5,825 bases of DNA from Flavobacteriales bacterium UBA3364 (GTDB taxonomy: Bacteria; Bacteroidota; Bacteroidia; Flavobacteriales_F; PHOS-HE28), in the NCBI GenBank assembly GCA_002360495.1, contig DEQO01000022.1:1-5825 (forward strand). The letters are read 5' to 3'. The notes under the pieces were generated by a model that saw only the letters and a list, made by a program, of their open reading frames with translations, did not search any database and was not told the origin of the DNA. Numbering within the stretch: the stretch's first letter is position 1; each line of letters opens with the position of its first letter. The position numbers and the translations under genes are program-made. This document shows positions 1 through 5,825 of this stretch, piece after piece.

Positions 1-776
1 GAGGAAGCTACAGTGACGTTTGCGGCAGTGAGTCCCGTACCGGTGATGGTGAAGGTGTTCGGGCCGTATGGACCTGCATTGATACACTGGGCTCCGAAGG
101 CTGTAAGAGTAGTTGCAGACAAGCTTGAACCAGCGGCAAGGGTTACCGAACCACCAATTGCCAAACTATTGGTTGTGATCCCAGTCCCAAATCGACCGAA
201 TGCAAAGGTTCCCGAAGTTGCCGTCGCCCCCCATGCATAAACACGAATGGTGATCGTAGTGCCAGATAGAACATTCTGCAATGCGGAAATTCCCGAAACA
301 TCAACCTGCGCTTGATCAACCCCATCCACGATACTTGTGAATGAAACATCGCTGCCGATGTCCGTGAAATTCGTCCCATCGAGGCTGTAACGCCATTGGT
401 AGGCATTTGGTCCAGCCGCAGTGCGTCGCATACGGCAATCAATTGTTGACATAGATACCTGGTACGTAGCAGCCGCGCTAACTGTGAATTGGTAGTACTC
501 GTTGTTAGTGATCGCGTTCGCTTCGGTGGCGGATACATCCCAGAAGTTCGCACTGAATGCACGAGCAAGTGCTGTCGCGGTCACTCCACCACCTCTCGAT
601 AAACTAGACGAATTAAGGTTGGCCGCAACTGTGGTCGCTGCATAGGTGGCCTCGCTGCCAGTGGACGCTGGCGAACCGAACTGCCAAGCCAAGATCTGAC
701 CATTAGCACCACCTCCGATCGCGATCGAGGCAACAGCAGCAACCACCGCCTTCCGAAGCGTATTGAGCTTCATCAT
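1..776 (-). CDS. Secreted beta-rich surface protein, N-terminal part (runs off left edge)
   Basis: The frame is open for 258 codons from the ATG at 776 to the left edge, with no stop, so the 3' end is missing. The product starts MMKLNTLRKAVVAAVASIAIG. This is a short basic n-region and a hydrophobic core, with probable signal peptidase I cleavage at ANG|Q (about residue 26/27). Residues 28-222 form one Thr/Ser/Ala-rich, beta-predicted module beginning ILAWQFGSPAS, with EYYQFTVSA, YQWRYSLDGTNFTDIGS and GTTITIRVYAWGA segments. As I recall, similar modules recur in exported Bacteroidota proteins. From about residue 223, the pattern LTAFGAQC...NTFTITGTGLTAANVTV matches the start of the Ig-like repeat seen in tandem in T9SS cargo proteins. 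A T9SS tail would be expected beyond the edge. A second ATG follows at 773. No Shine-Dalgarno is visible, as is usual in this phylum. Codons such as TTA, AGA, CTA and TCA make it less GC-rich than its neighbour. Function is unknown; a surface or extracellular role is inferred. Confidence 0.86.
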   Translation of the reverse strand, partial: MMKLNTLRKAVVAAVASIAIGGGANGQILAWQFGSPASTGSEATYAATTVAANLNSSSLSRGGGVTATALARAFSANFWDVSATEANAITNNEYYQFTVSAAATYQVSMSTIDCRMRRTAAGPNAYQWRYSLDGTNFTDIGSDVSFTSIVDGVDQAQVDVSGISALQNVLSGTTITIRVYAWGATATSGTFAFGRFGTGITTNSLAIGGSVTLAAGSSLSATTLTAFGAQCINAGPYGPNTFTITGTGLTAANVTVAS

Positions 777-793
777 TTCATAAGGGTTTTGGA

Positions 794-812
794 CCTTGCC
801 GGGCAGGCAAGG
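794..812 (-). other. Hairpin in the leader of the left gene
   Basis: A perfect 7-bp inverted repeat (ccttgcc at 794-800, ggcaagg at 806-812) encloses a 5-base loop. It lies 18 bases upstream of the start codon at 776, inside the transcript if the promoter at 838-866 is correct. No T-run follows on either strand, so it does not look like a terminator. It could affect translation or mRNA stability, which is inference only. Confidence 0.5.
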
Positions 813-837
813 CAGTAGAGTTCTCGTTAGGGGCGCA

Positions 838-866
838 CAAAGTACGGTTTAAGGCCTAATTGACAA
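838..866 (-). promoter_or_regulatory. Candidate Bacteroidota-type promoter for the left gene
   Basis: On the minus strand, TTG (866-864) is followed after 19 bases by TACTTTG (844-838). The phylum's sigma-ABfr consensus is a -33 TTG, a 17-23 base gap and a -7 TAnnTTTG. Spacing fits, but the -7 box has one base fewer between TA and TTTG than the consensus. Transcription would start near 830, giving a leader of about 55 bases. It is the best candidate I found in this gap. Confidence 0.42.
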
Positions 867-1017
867 GGGATTGTTGATAGCTTCAAAAGGGCGGCCAACC
901 CTTCCCGCCCCCAAGCGGCCGCGCAGGCTATCGCAACCCCGAACACCCCGGGGTGCCCGGTGGCCAATACCAACGGGGCGGCCAGCACTCCTGCCACTAC
1001 GGGTGGTGCGAACGCAA
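867..1017. other. Gene-free GC-rich spacer
   Basis: No credible coding frame is seen here. The stretch is GC-rich and contains a 12-base perfect palindrome, caccccggggtg (944-955). Overlapping it is a 6-bp hairpin, accccg (936-941) with cggggt (949-954) and a 7-base loop. This could be a secondary stop signal downstream of the large gene, but no T-tract accompanies it. I see no tRNA, repeat array or mobile-element end. Confidence 0.5.
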
Positions 1018-1042
1018 CAGCCCCCGGGGTTACCGGGGGCTG
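1018..1042 (-). terminator. Probable transcription terminator of the large surface-protein gene
   Basis: A perfect 10-bp stem (cagcccccgg at 1018-1027, ccgggggctg at 1033-1042) with a 5-base loop lies 25 bases beyond the TGA at 1068-1070. On the minus strand the stem is followed by TTGCGTTCG, a weak T-tract, so the call rests on stem strength and position. It separates the large gene from the gene starting at 776. Confidence 0.68.
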
Positions 1043-1067
1043 CGCCTGTGGAGGTAGGGAGTGCCGC

Positions 1068-4000
1068 TCAGCGAGCGACAGGCAATGAGAAGGTGCGGGC
1101 GTTGGAGCCGCTGCTGATGCGCAACAGGTAGATGCCCGTTGGCAGATCGGTGGTCGGCAGGGTGATGCGTGCCGGGGCTGATGCCAGGCGGTGCTCTTGC
1201 AGCAGTTGTCCGTTGGAACCCAGGATGCGTACCAGGACCGGGTCGTTGCCGCTGAAATTGTGGTCCACCACGAACTGGTCGCCGCTCACCCAGGCATTGA
1301 GGGTGGCGCCCACGATGGTGGGCAGGCCTGTGGTGCTTTCCACCACGATCTCCAGGCTGGTCGTGTTGCTGCAAGTGCCATCGTCCACGGTGAGGGTCAC
1401 CGTATAGGTACCGGGCGTGCTGTACACGTGTACGGGTTCCGCTTCCTCGCTGGTGGCCTCGTCGCCGAAATCCCAGCTGTGGGCGATACCTGCTCCGCTG
1501 GCGCTGTAGAAGCTCACTTCGTCATCGACCATCACGGTGCTGCTTTCCACGGCGATGGAGGCCTCGGGCCCTTCACCAGCGCTCACCACGTATTCCTGCG
1601 GGGTGATGGAGCAGCCATTCGCATCGGTGATCTCCACCGTGTAGGTGCCGGCGGCCACTTCGATGCTGGACTCCTCGGAACCATTGCTCCACTGGTAGGT
1701 GTACGGCGCCACGCCACCCAGGACCATCAGGTCGATGGTGCCATCGGCGGTTGCCGGGCAGCTGGCAGGCATGGCGTCGGCGGTCACCTCGATCGCGCTC
1801 GGCTCTTCGATGGTGAAGTTCGTGTGCACGGTGCCGCAACCGGCGTTGCTGGTCACCTGTACGCTGTATTCACCGGCCTCCAGGGCAACGATGGCCGTTG
1901 GGCCTGCGCCCACGTTGTTCTGTTCCAGGACCACCACGTCGTCGGCGTCCATCCACAACACATCCACCGGACCGCTGCTCACCTCCACCGTGGCGCTACC
2001 GTCATCACGGCCGGCGCAGCTGGCGTTCACCTGGGTGAGGGTCATCGGCGCGCTGGCATGCAGCAGCAGGCGCGGTTCGGTCTCGTCATCGTTGGCCAGT
2101 GCCGTGAAGGTATAGCTGGCGCCTTCCACCAACGGGGTGATGGTGCCGGTGCTCAGGTCTTCCAGACGCAAACAGCTCAGCCCCACATGGTCCAGCCCGG
2201 TGGCGGTGATGGTGTAGTCGCCGTTCACGGCCACATTCACAAGGACCGGGATACTGATGTCCGTTGTGTAAGGGCCAAAGGCGTTGATCGCGATGGCGCC
2301 GCCGTTGTCGGCCATGGTGGCGACCTGCGGAGCTTCGGGGTGTGCGAAGACGAACTTGGGTACGTCATCGGCATCGGCACCGGGCGTTCCCTCGCTGAAG
2401 ACGACGAGGGTCTCGTCACTGTACTGGTTGATGATGCTGTGCAGTCGCAGACGGAGGATATTGGCGACCTGCTCCTGGTCACCGCCGAAGAAGCCTCCGC
2501 CGTTGCCGGCCACCTTATCGTTCTCGTCCACCGTAGTGGTCACCGCTGCACCGTTGGCCTTGAGCCAGAAGGCCTGGCTGCTCTGGATGGTGTTGGTGCC
2601 CCCGTTGGTGCCGGAGTTCATGCTGATGTCGTAGGTGGCGTTGTTGCCCGTGGCCGGATCGAAGTAGGTGATGTAATCCTCCACGTTGGCCCCCCGGGTG
2701 ATGTTGCTGAAGAGGATCGGGCTGGGCAGCGGGTTGCTCACCATGTTCCAGCCATCCGTGGCGGGTGCGCCGGTGTTGGTGTAGGACATCGGCAGGCTGA
2801 TCGGGGTCTGGGCCACATTGGGTGCGCCGGTCATGTCCACGGTGAAGGCCGTGGTGGTGGCGTAGCCCGTGCCGCACCAGGCCGCGAAACCCTGGCCCGC
2901 TGCCAGCGATTGGGTGTTGCTCGTTGCGCCGGTGAGGCCGTCGATCACCGCAGCACCCGTGTTGGTCTCGTTGTACCAGCGTACGCTCGGCCACAGGATG
3001 CCACTACCGACCGGGCTGGCGAAATTGGGACTGTGCGATCCGGGGAAACCGGCCGTGTAGAAGTCGTCCTTCCAATTGTTCACCGTCTGGCCGGCGACAG
3101 GGCTACCCATCATGCGCCAATTGGTGGCACCTGCGGGGATGTAGCGGTTCACGACCAGGTTGCCGGAGTAGCTCGCCGTTGGGGCCACTGGACCCAATCG
3201 GCCAGTGCCGGAGGCATTGCTCACCAGGGTGACCGTACCACTGGCCGTGAAGGTGCCATTGCTCAACAACAGGGTGCCGCGAATGCCTGCACTAGCGCTA
3301 CAAGTCAAGCCAGCTGATGCACTCACAGTCAGATTGTTGTAGTCATGGGTTCCACTGCCGCTCAAGGTGCCTGCCGTAGTCGGCTGCAGGATCATGGTGC
3401 CGGTACCACCATTGAGGCTTCCATCGATCTGGGTGCTGGCGCCATTCACCGTCAACGTGTTGCTGCCCAGGGCAAGGGTACCGCCGTTCTGTACGGTGAG
3501 GTTGCGGATGGCCTGTGCGCCACCTTGGGTGATGGTATGGCCGGTCTTGATGATGATGTCCGAACCGGCATCCAGCGTTGCCGCCGCGCCCGGACCGTTG
3601 ACATTCTGGCTCCAAATGGCATCGGTAAAGCTGCCGTTGCCCTGGCTGTACCACGGCATGTTCGTACCGGCGCAAACACACGCTCCGGTGATCACGTCGT
3701 TGATCGTATTCGCACTGCCGTCATTGCAGGTATCGCCGATCTTACCGAAGAGCAACGGGCAGTTGTCGGTATTGTCCAGTACATAACCCGCCACAGGGCT
3801 GCAGGAGGTGATGAAGTCGGCCGGATCGCCGAAGCCGTCGGAATCGAGGTCGCGGTAGCGCGTAGGCGGGGCATTGATGGTAATACTCGCCTGGGTAGTG
3901 AATTGCGGGCATGGGCCGTTGGCGGCAATGGTGTAGGTGACCGTGTAGGTTCCCGTTGTGCTGGCCGCAAGGTTGACCGCACCCGACGATGCGTTGATGG

Positions 4001-5555
4001 ATAATCCGGCCGGCGAAGCGGTGTAGTTACCACCAGCGGTTCCGGTGCGCGTTACGCTGACCGAACCCGCGCTTTGGCAGAACGGCAGTGCGCCGTAGCT
4101 GATCGTGGCCGAAGCGGCCGTGGTAACGGAAACCGCCACGTTGGTGTTGGTGGAACCGCAGGTGTTGCTTACCGCAATGTTGTAGTTGCCGGTCGCCGCA
4201 CCCGTCACGCTGGGCGAGGTACTACCGGTGCCCGGGCTGAAGGCGCCCGTGCCGGTCCAGAGGTAGTTCAGCGGCGCAGTACCGGTGGCCGTTACGCTCA
4301 GGTTGAGGGCACTATTGGAACAGATGGGCGAATTGCTGGACGATGCCGTGATCTGCGGTACGGTGCAGAAGTTGAGCTTCACGTAGCGCAGGTTGCCGAC
4401 GTCGTTGTTGGCGTCGTCGCAGATGTTGAGGATCCAATTGCCATTCGGGTTGCCGGTGAAGGCCGAGTAGCTCTGTTCCGGTGCGTAGGTACCGACCAAG
4501 GTGGGCGTATCGCCATCGGGTAGTGTGGTGGGCGCACCATCGAGCAGGATCAAGGGCGAGTTGGGGCAGGTTGCCGGGTCACCCATGTTATCACCATTAC
4601 CGCCGTTGTCGCTGGACAAGGTGCGGGTGACACCGCTGGGCGAAGTGAGGGTGATATCAAGGTCGTCGTTGAAGGTGTGGTTGATGATCAGTTCCACACT
4701 CAGGAGGCGAGCGTTGCCCGCAGCGGTGCCCAGTGTGGTCGGCAAGCCGCTGATGGCGATGGGGATCGGGGTCACACAGGCGTTGTCAACAATGGCGTTG
4801 ATGGCAGGTAGCGCGGCCATGCAGAGGCCGTTCGGGTTGAAGGAGACGATGACCCGACCGTTCCCACCGGTCCCTCCGATGCGATCTGTGACACTCGCCC
4901 TGCATCCACCGCCGCCGCCGCCTGGTGCTGCGCCGGGGAAGCCGTCATTGTTCGATCCGTTGCGGCCATTCCCTCCGTTACCGCCTCCGGCGGGAGCTGT
5001 TCCACCATTGGACACCGTACCAACAGCGCCGTTGTTCGCTGTTCCAGCGGACGAGCCTCCGCCGCCGCCGTTGGTGTTACCGGTGGCCCCATTGCCTCCG
5101 CTGAATACGACCGTGCCGATGCACGAACCAGATGCGCCGCCGGAGCCTGCAGCCGTGCTGTTGTTCGGGGCGCTATTTCCCCCTTTCGCCAACACATGGT
5201 TCGTCGCGCCGGTGTGGAAGCGGGAATCACCACCGGCAGCGGTGGACGAGCTTCCGGCACCAACGGTCACCGTATAAGTGGTTGACGGTGTTACAGTAAG
5301 CACACTACGGGCATAAGCGCCGCCACCGCCGCCGCCGCCTGGTCCTGCATCAGTGCGAGAACCTCCTCTACCGCCGCCGCCCCAGCATTCAACAGTGATC
5401 TGCGTAACACCTGCAGGTACCACGTATGTACCTGAGGCCGTGTACGTTACCACCTGGGCTGCAGCCTGGGTGATCGCCACCAGCAGCAAGGCCAGTGAGA
5501 GCAAGGGCGGCAACCAGCCGGCTTTGCGTTGGGAAGAGTAGTTGATCGTGCTCAT
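1068..5555 (-). CDS. Large secreted multidomain T9SS surface protein (Gly-rich / P-domain / Ig / SprB / PKD)
   Basis: This 1495-residue protein is probably exported by Sec and then by T9SS to the cell surface or medium. Approximate layout: signal peptide 1-33 (LLSLALLLVAITQAAA|Q); glycine-rich domain 35-242, opening GTYVVPAGVTQITVECWGGGG; P-domain 250-399 (PF01483 type), with NHTFNDDLDITLTSPSGV and NPNGNWILNICDDAN; Ig-like domains 400-481 and 482-563; D/N-rich segment 565-630 resembling thrombospondin type 3 calcium repeats (DLDSDGFGDP, DNCP); beta-strand-repeat and surface module 634-1170 (NLVVNRYIP...NWRMMGSPV); SprB-type repeats 1171-1252 and 1253-1326 (SNGSEESSIEVAAGTYTVEI); PKD 1330-1406 with WDFGD; T9SS type A tail 1419-1495 with LPTGIYLLRI. 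No protease triad or other catalytic motif is seen, so adhesion or matrix function is inferred. The start at 5555 is the ATG immediately before the n-region (R10, K11). A weak AAGGAA lies 15 bases upstream. Codon use is strongly GC-biased. The frame is intact throughout. Confidence 0.95.
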   Translation of the reverse strand: MSTINYSSQRKAGWLPPLLSLALLLVAITQAAAQVVTYTASGTYVVPAGVTQITVECWGGGGRGGSRTDAGPGGGGGGGAYARSVLTVTPSTTYTVTVGAGSSSTAAGGDSRFHTGATNHVLAKGGNSAPNNSTAAGSGGASGSCIGTVVFSGGNGATGNTNGGGGGSSAGTANNGAVGTVSNGGTAPAGGGNGGNGRNGSNNDGFPGAAPGGGGGGCRASVTDRIGGTGGNGRVIVSFNPNGLCMAALPAINAIVDNACVTPIPIAISGLPTTLGTAAGNARLLSVELIINHTFNDDLDITLTSPSGVTRTLSSDNGGNGDNMGDPATCPNSPLILLDGAPTTLPDGDTPTLVGTYAPEQSYSAFTGNPNGNWILNICDDANNDVGNLRYVKLNFCTVPQITASSSNSPICSNSALNLSVTATGTAPLNYLWTGTGAFSPGTGSTSPSVTGAATGNYNIAVSNTCGSTNTNVAVSVTTAASATISYGALPFCQSAGSVSVTRTGTAGGNYTASPAGLSINASSGAVNLAASTTGTYTVTYTIAANGPCPQFTTQASITINAPPTRYRDLDSDGFGDPADFITSCSPVAGYVLDNTDNCPLLFGKIGDTCNDGSANTINDVITGACVCAGTNMPWYSQGNGSFTDAIWSQNVNGPGAAATLDAGSDIIIKTGHTITQGGAQAIRNLTVQNGGTLALGSNTLTVNGASTQIDGSLNGGTGTMILQPTTAGTLSGSGTHDYNNLTVSASAGLTCSASAGIRGTLLLSNGTFTASGTVTLVSNASGTGRLGPVAPTASYSGNLVVNRYIPAGATNWRMMGSPVAGQTVNNWKDDFYTAGFPGSHSPNFASPVGSGILWPSVRWYNETNTGAAVIDGLTGATSNTQSLAAGQGFAAWCGTGYATTTAFTVDMTGAPNVAQTPISLPMSYTNTGAPATDGWNMVSNPLPSPILFSNITRGANVEDYITYFDPATGNNATYDISMNSGTNGGTNTIQSSQAFWLKANGAAVTTTVDENDKVAGNGGGFFGGDQEQVANILRLRLHSIINQYSDETLVVFSEGTPGADADDVPKFVFAHPEAPQVATMADNGGAIAINAFGPYTTDISIPVLVNVAVNGDYTITATGLDHVGLSCLRLEDLSTGTITPLVEGASYTFTALANDDETEPRLLLHASAPMTLTQVNASCAGRDDGSATVEVSSGPVDVLWMDADDVVVLEQNNVGAGPTAIVALEAGEYSVQVTSNAGCGTVHTNFTIEEPSAIEVTADAMPASCPATADGTIDLMVLGGVAPYTYQWSNGSEESSIEVAAGTYTVEITDANGCSITPQEYVVSAGEGPEASIAVESSTVMVDDEVSFYSASGAGIAHSWDFGDEATSEEAEPVHVYSTPGTYTVTLTVDDGTCSNTTSLEIVVESTTGLPTIVGATLNAWVSGDQFVVDHNFSGNDPVLVRILGSNGQLLQEHRLASAPARITLPTTDLPTGIYLLRISSGSNARTFSLPVAR
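4906..4926 (-). repeat. GCC-rich repeat, copy 1 (encodes a polyglycine run)
   Basis: A 21-base sequence, ccacc followed by four gcc-type units and tggt, is identical to the stretch at 5323-5343. On the coding strand it gives PGGGGGGC near residues 210-217. The four consecutive GCC units form a short trinucleotide tract that could change length by slippage without breaking the frame. Confidence 0.8.
5323..5343 (-). repeat. GCC-rich repeat, copy 2 (encodes a polyglycine run)
   Basis: This is the second, identical copy of the 21-base tract at 4906-4926, about 417 bases away in direct orientation. It encodes PGGGGGGG near residues 71-78. The two copies are probably a by-product of glycine-rich coding, yet they are long enough to allow recombination that would delete most of the glycine-rich domain in frame (the distance of 417 is a multiple of three). 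Confidence 0.8.
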
Positions 5556-5615
5556 CGGTCGTCGTATTTGTTCCTTCCCGGGAGTTTTCCGGGCGGGCTT
5601 TGTACGACGAGACCG
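5556..5615 (-). promoter_or_regulatory. Leader stem-loop abutting the start codon of the large gene
   Basis: Bases 5556-5566 (cggtcgtcgta) are complementary to 5603-5615 (tacgacga, a two-base bulge, then ccg), giving 11 pairs. The inner arm touches the ATG at 5555. Within the enclosed 36 bases, cccgg (5577-5581) pairs with ccggg (5589-5593). If transcribed, this fold would place the start codon at the base of a helix and could modulate translation. No known riboswitch class is recognised. Confidence 0.45.
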
Positions 5616-5755
5616 AAGCAGGGTTTCGACGAACGACAGAAAAGAGGTCCTGAGTAGGCTTGGGATCCTGGGGCCATGCCATGGGACGACATGGATGACC
5701 TACCCCCTTGGTGCGCAACCGGGGGTGCCCCCAGCGCACGGAATTATGGGTCTAC
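5616..5755. other. Gene-free spacer between tRNA and large gene, with alternative hairpins
   Basis: No credible gene is present. I found no TTG/TAnnTTTG promoter pair on the minus strand here, so the promoter of the large gene remains unassigned. The notable part is 5702-5739. There accccc (5702-5707) can pair with gggggt (5721-5726), or else gtgcgc (5711-5716) pairs with gcgcac (5734-5739) enclosing a gggg/cccc stem. The two folds share bases and exclude each other. Confidence 0.5.
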
Positions 5756-5791
5756 GAATGCACAAAGCGCCTCGCGGCGCTTTGTTCATTC
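5756..5791 (-). terminator. Strong hairpin after the tRNA, probable terminator
   Basis: The perfect 10-bp stem acaaagcgcc (5762-5771) and ggcgctttgt (5776-5785) has a 4-base loop. After one mismatch it extends by gaatg (5756-5760) pairing with cattc (5787-5791). It begins three bases past the tRNA 3' end, so it likely ends that transcript or marks 3' processing. The 3' arm carries TTTGT, but no long T-run follows. The core is nearly symmetric, so it could act in either direction. Confidence 0.65.
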
Positions 5792-5793
5792 TG

Positions 5794-5825
5794 TGAACCC
5801 GTAGGGAGTCGAACCCCAAACCTTC
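5794..5825 (-). tRNA. tRNA 3' portion, cut by the right edge (isotype unresolved)
   Basis: Read on the minus strand, the T-arm is TGGGG (5818-5814), loop TTCGACT (5813-5807) and CCCTA (5806-5802), a 5-bp stem including one G-T pair and the conserved TTCGA. It is followed by the 7-base acceptor strand CGGGTTC (5801-5795) and discriminator A (5794). CCA is not encoded, which is common in Bacteroidota. The anticodon and 5' half lie outside the window. The GAAGGTT before the T-arm resembles the variable region of some tRNA-Arg genes, but that is a weak guess. The expected 5' acceptor strand is GAACCCG. Confidence 0.78.

Noticed and set aside
143..568. Minus-strand open frame of 141 codons within the left gene
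   Set aside because: It overlaps, in another frame, the signal-peptide-bearing frame that starts at 776. The product has no domain pattern.
860..865. A plus-strand ttgaca resembling a sigma-70 -35 box
   Set aside because: No matching -10 box at a proper distance and no plus-strand gene follow it. Bacteroidota also use a different promoter consensus.
871..1131. Plus-strand open frame of 86 codons across the intergenic gap
   Set aside because: It runs through the terminator hairpin and into the antisense of the T9SS tail. Its Pro/Arg-rich product reflects GC-rich DNA.
1191..3317. A 708-codon open frame on the plus strand, antisense to the large gene
   Set aside because: It lies wholly inside a strongly supported gene on the other strand. 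Its product is a compositional His/Gly/Val/Ala/Asp-rich string with no domain, signal peptide or recognisable start context. GC-biased codons in the real gene make stops rare in the antisense frames, which explains its length.
4501..5277. Plus-strand open frame encoding a proline-rich protein
   Set aside because: It is the reverse complement of the glycine-rich domain (GGC/GGT read backwards gives Pro, Ala and Thr codons). No ribosome-binding or start context supports it.
5674..5694. Repeated ccatg / catgg motifs
   Set aside because: They are short 5-6 base matches and expected by chance. They do not form a convincing operator or attachment site.
5389..5739. Minus-strand open frame of 116 codons overlapping the start of the large gene
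   Set aside because: Its second half reads the signal-peptide region of the large gene out of frame, and its first half covers the structured leader. No domain or start context is seen.
5794..5825. tRNA 3' end as an integration (att) site
   Set aside because: I found no duplicate of the tRNA 3' end elsewhere in the window and no integrase gene, so nothing supports an inserted element here.

Overview
The window looks like chromosomal DNA from a Bacteroidota bacterium, most likely a relatively GC-rich member of the Flavobacteriales. The main evidence is the large gene, which ends in a type IX secretion system (T9SS) type A sorting domain and carries SprB-type and PKD repeats. A candidate promoter also follows the TTG/TAnnTTTG pattern of this phylum, and strong Shine-Dalgarno sequences are absent. 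The species cannot be named from sequence alone.

Everything I can support as a gene lies on the minus strand, so the window reads right to left. At the right edge (5794-5825) is the 3' part of a tRNA, followed by a strong hairpin (5756-5791). A gene-free stretch of about 240 bases follows, with several potential RNA structures, including a stem whose arm abuts the next start codon. Then comes a single 1495-residue secreted mosaic protein (5555-1068). Its order is signal peptide, glycine-rich domain, P-domain, two Ig-like domains, a calcium-binding-type D/N-rich segment, a beta-rich surface module, two SprB repeats, a PKD domain and a T9SS tail. A GC-rich hairpin (1018-1042) probably terminates it.

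After a 291-base intergenic region with a candidate promoter, a second secreted protein begins at 776 and runs off the left edge. It has a signal peptide, a beta-sandwich-like module and the start of an Ig-like repeat. Its base composition is visibly less GC-rich than that of the large gene.

Both proteins look like exported cell-surface or extracellular proteins, with adhesion or matrix roles the most likely. No catalytic domain is visible in either. The hairpin and candidate promoter between them suggest separate transcription units. I found no mobile element, CRISPR array or clear novel system. The points worth a second look are the domain fusion, the RNA structures near the two start codons and the composition shifts.
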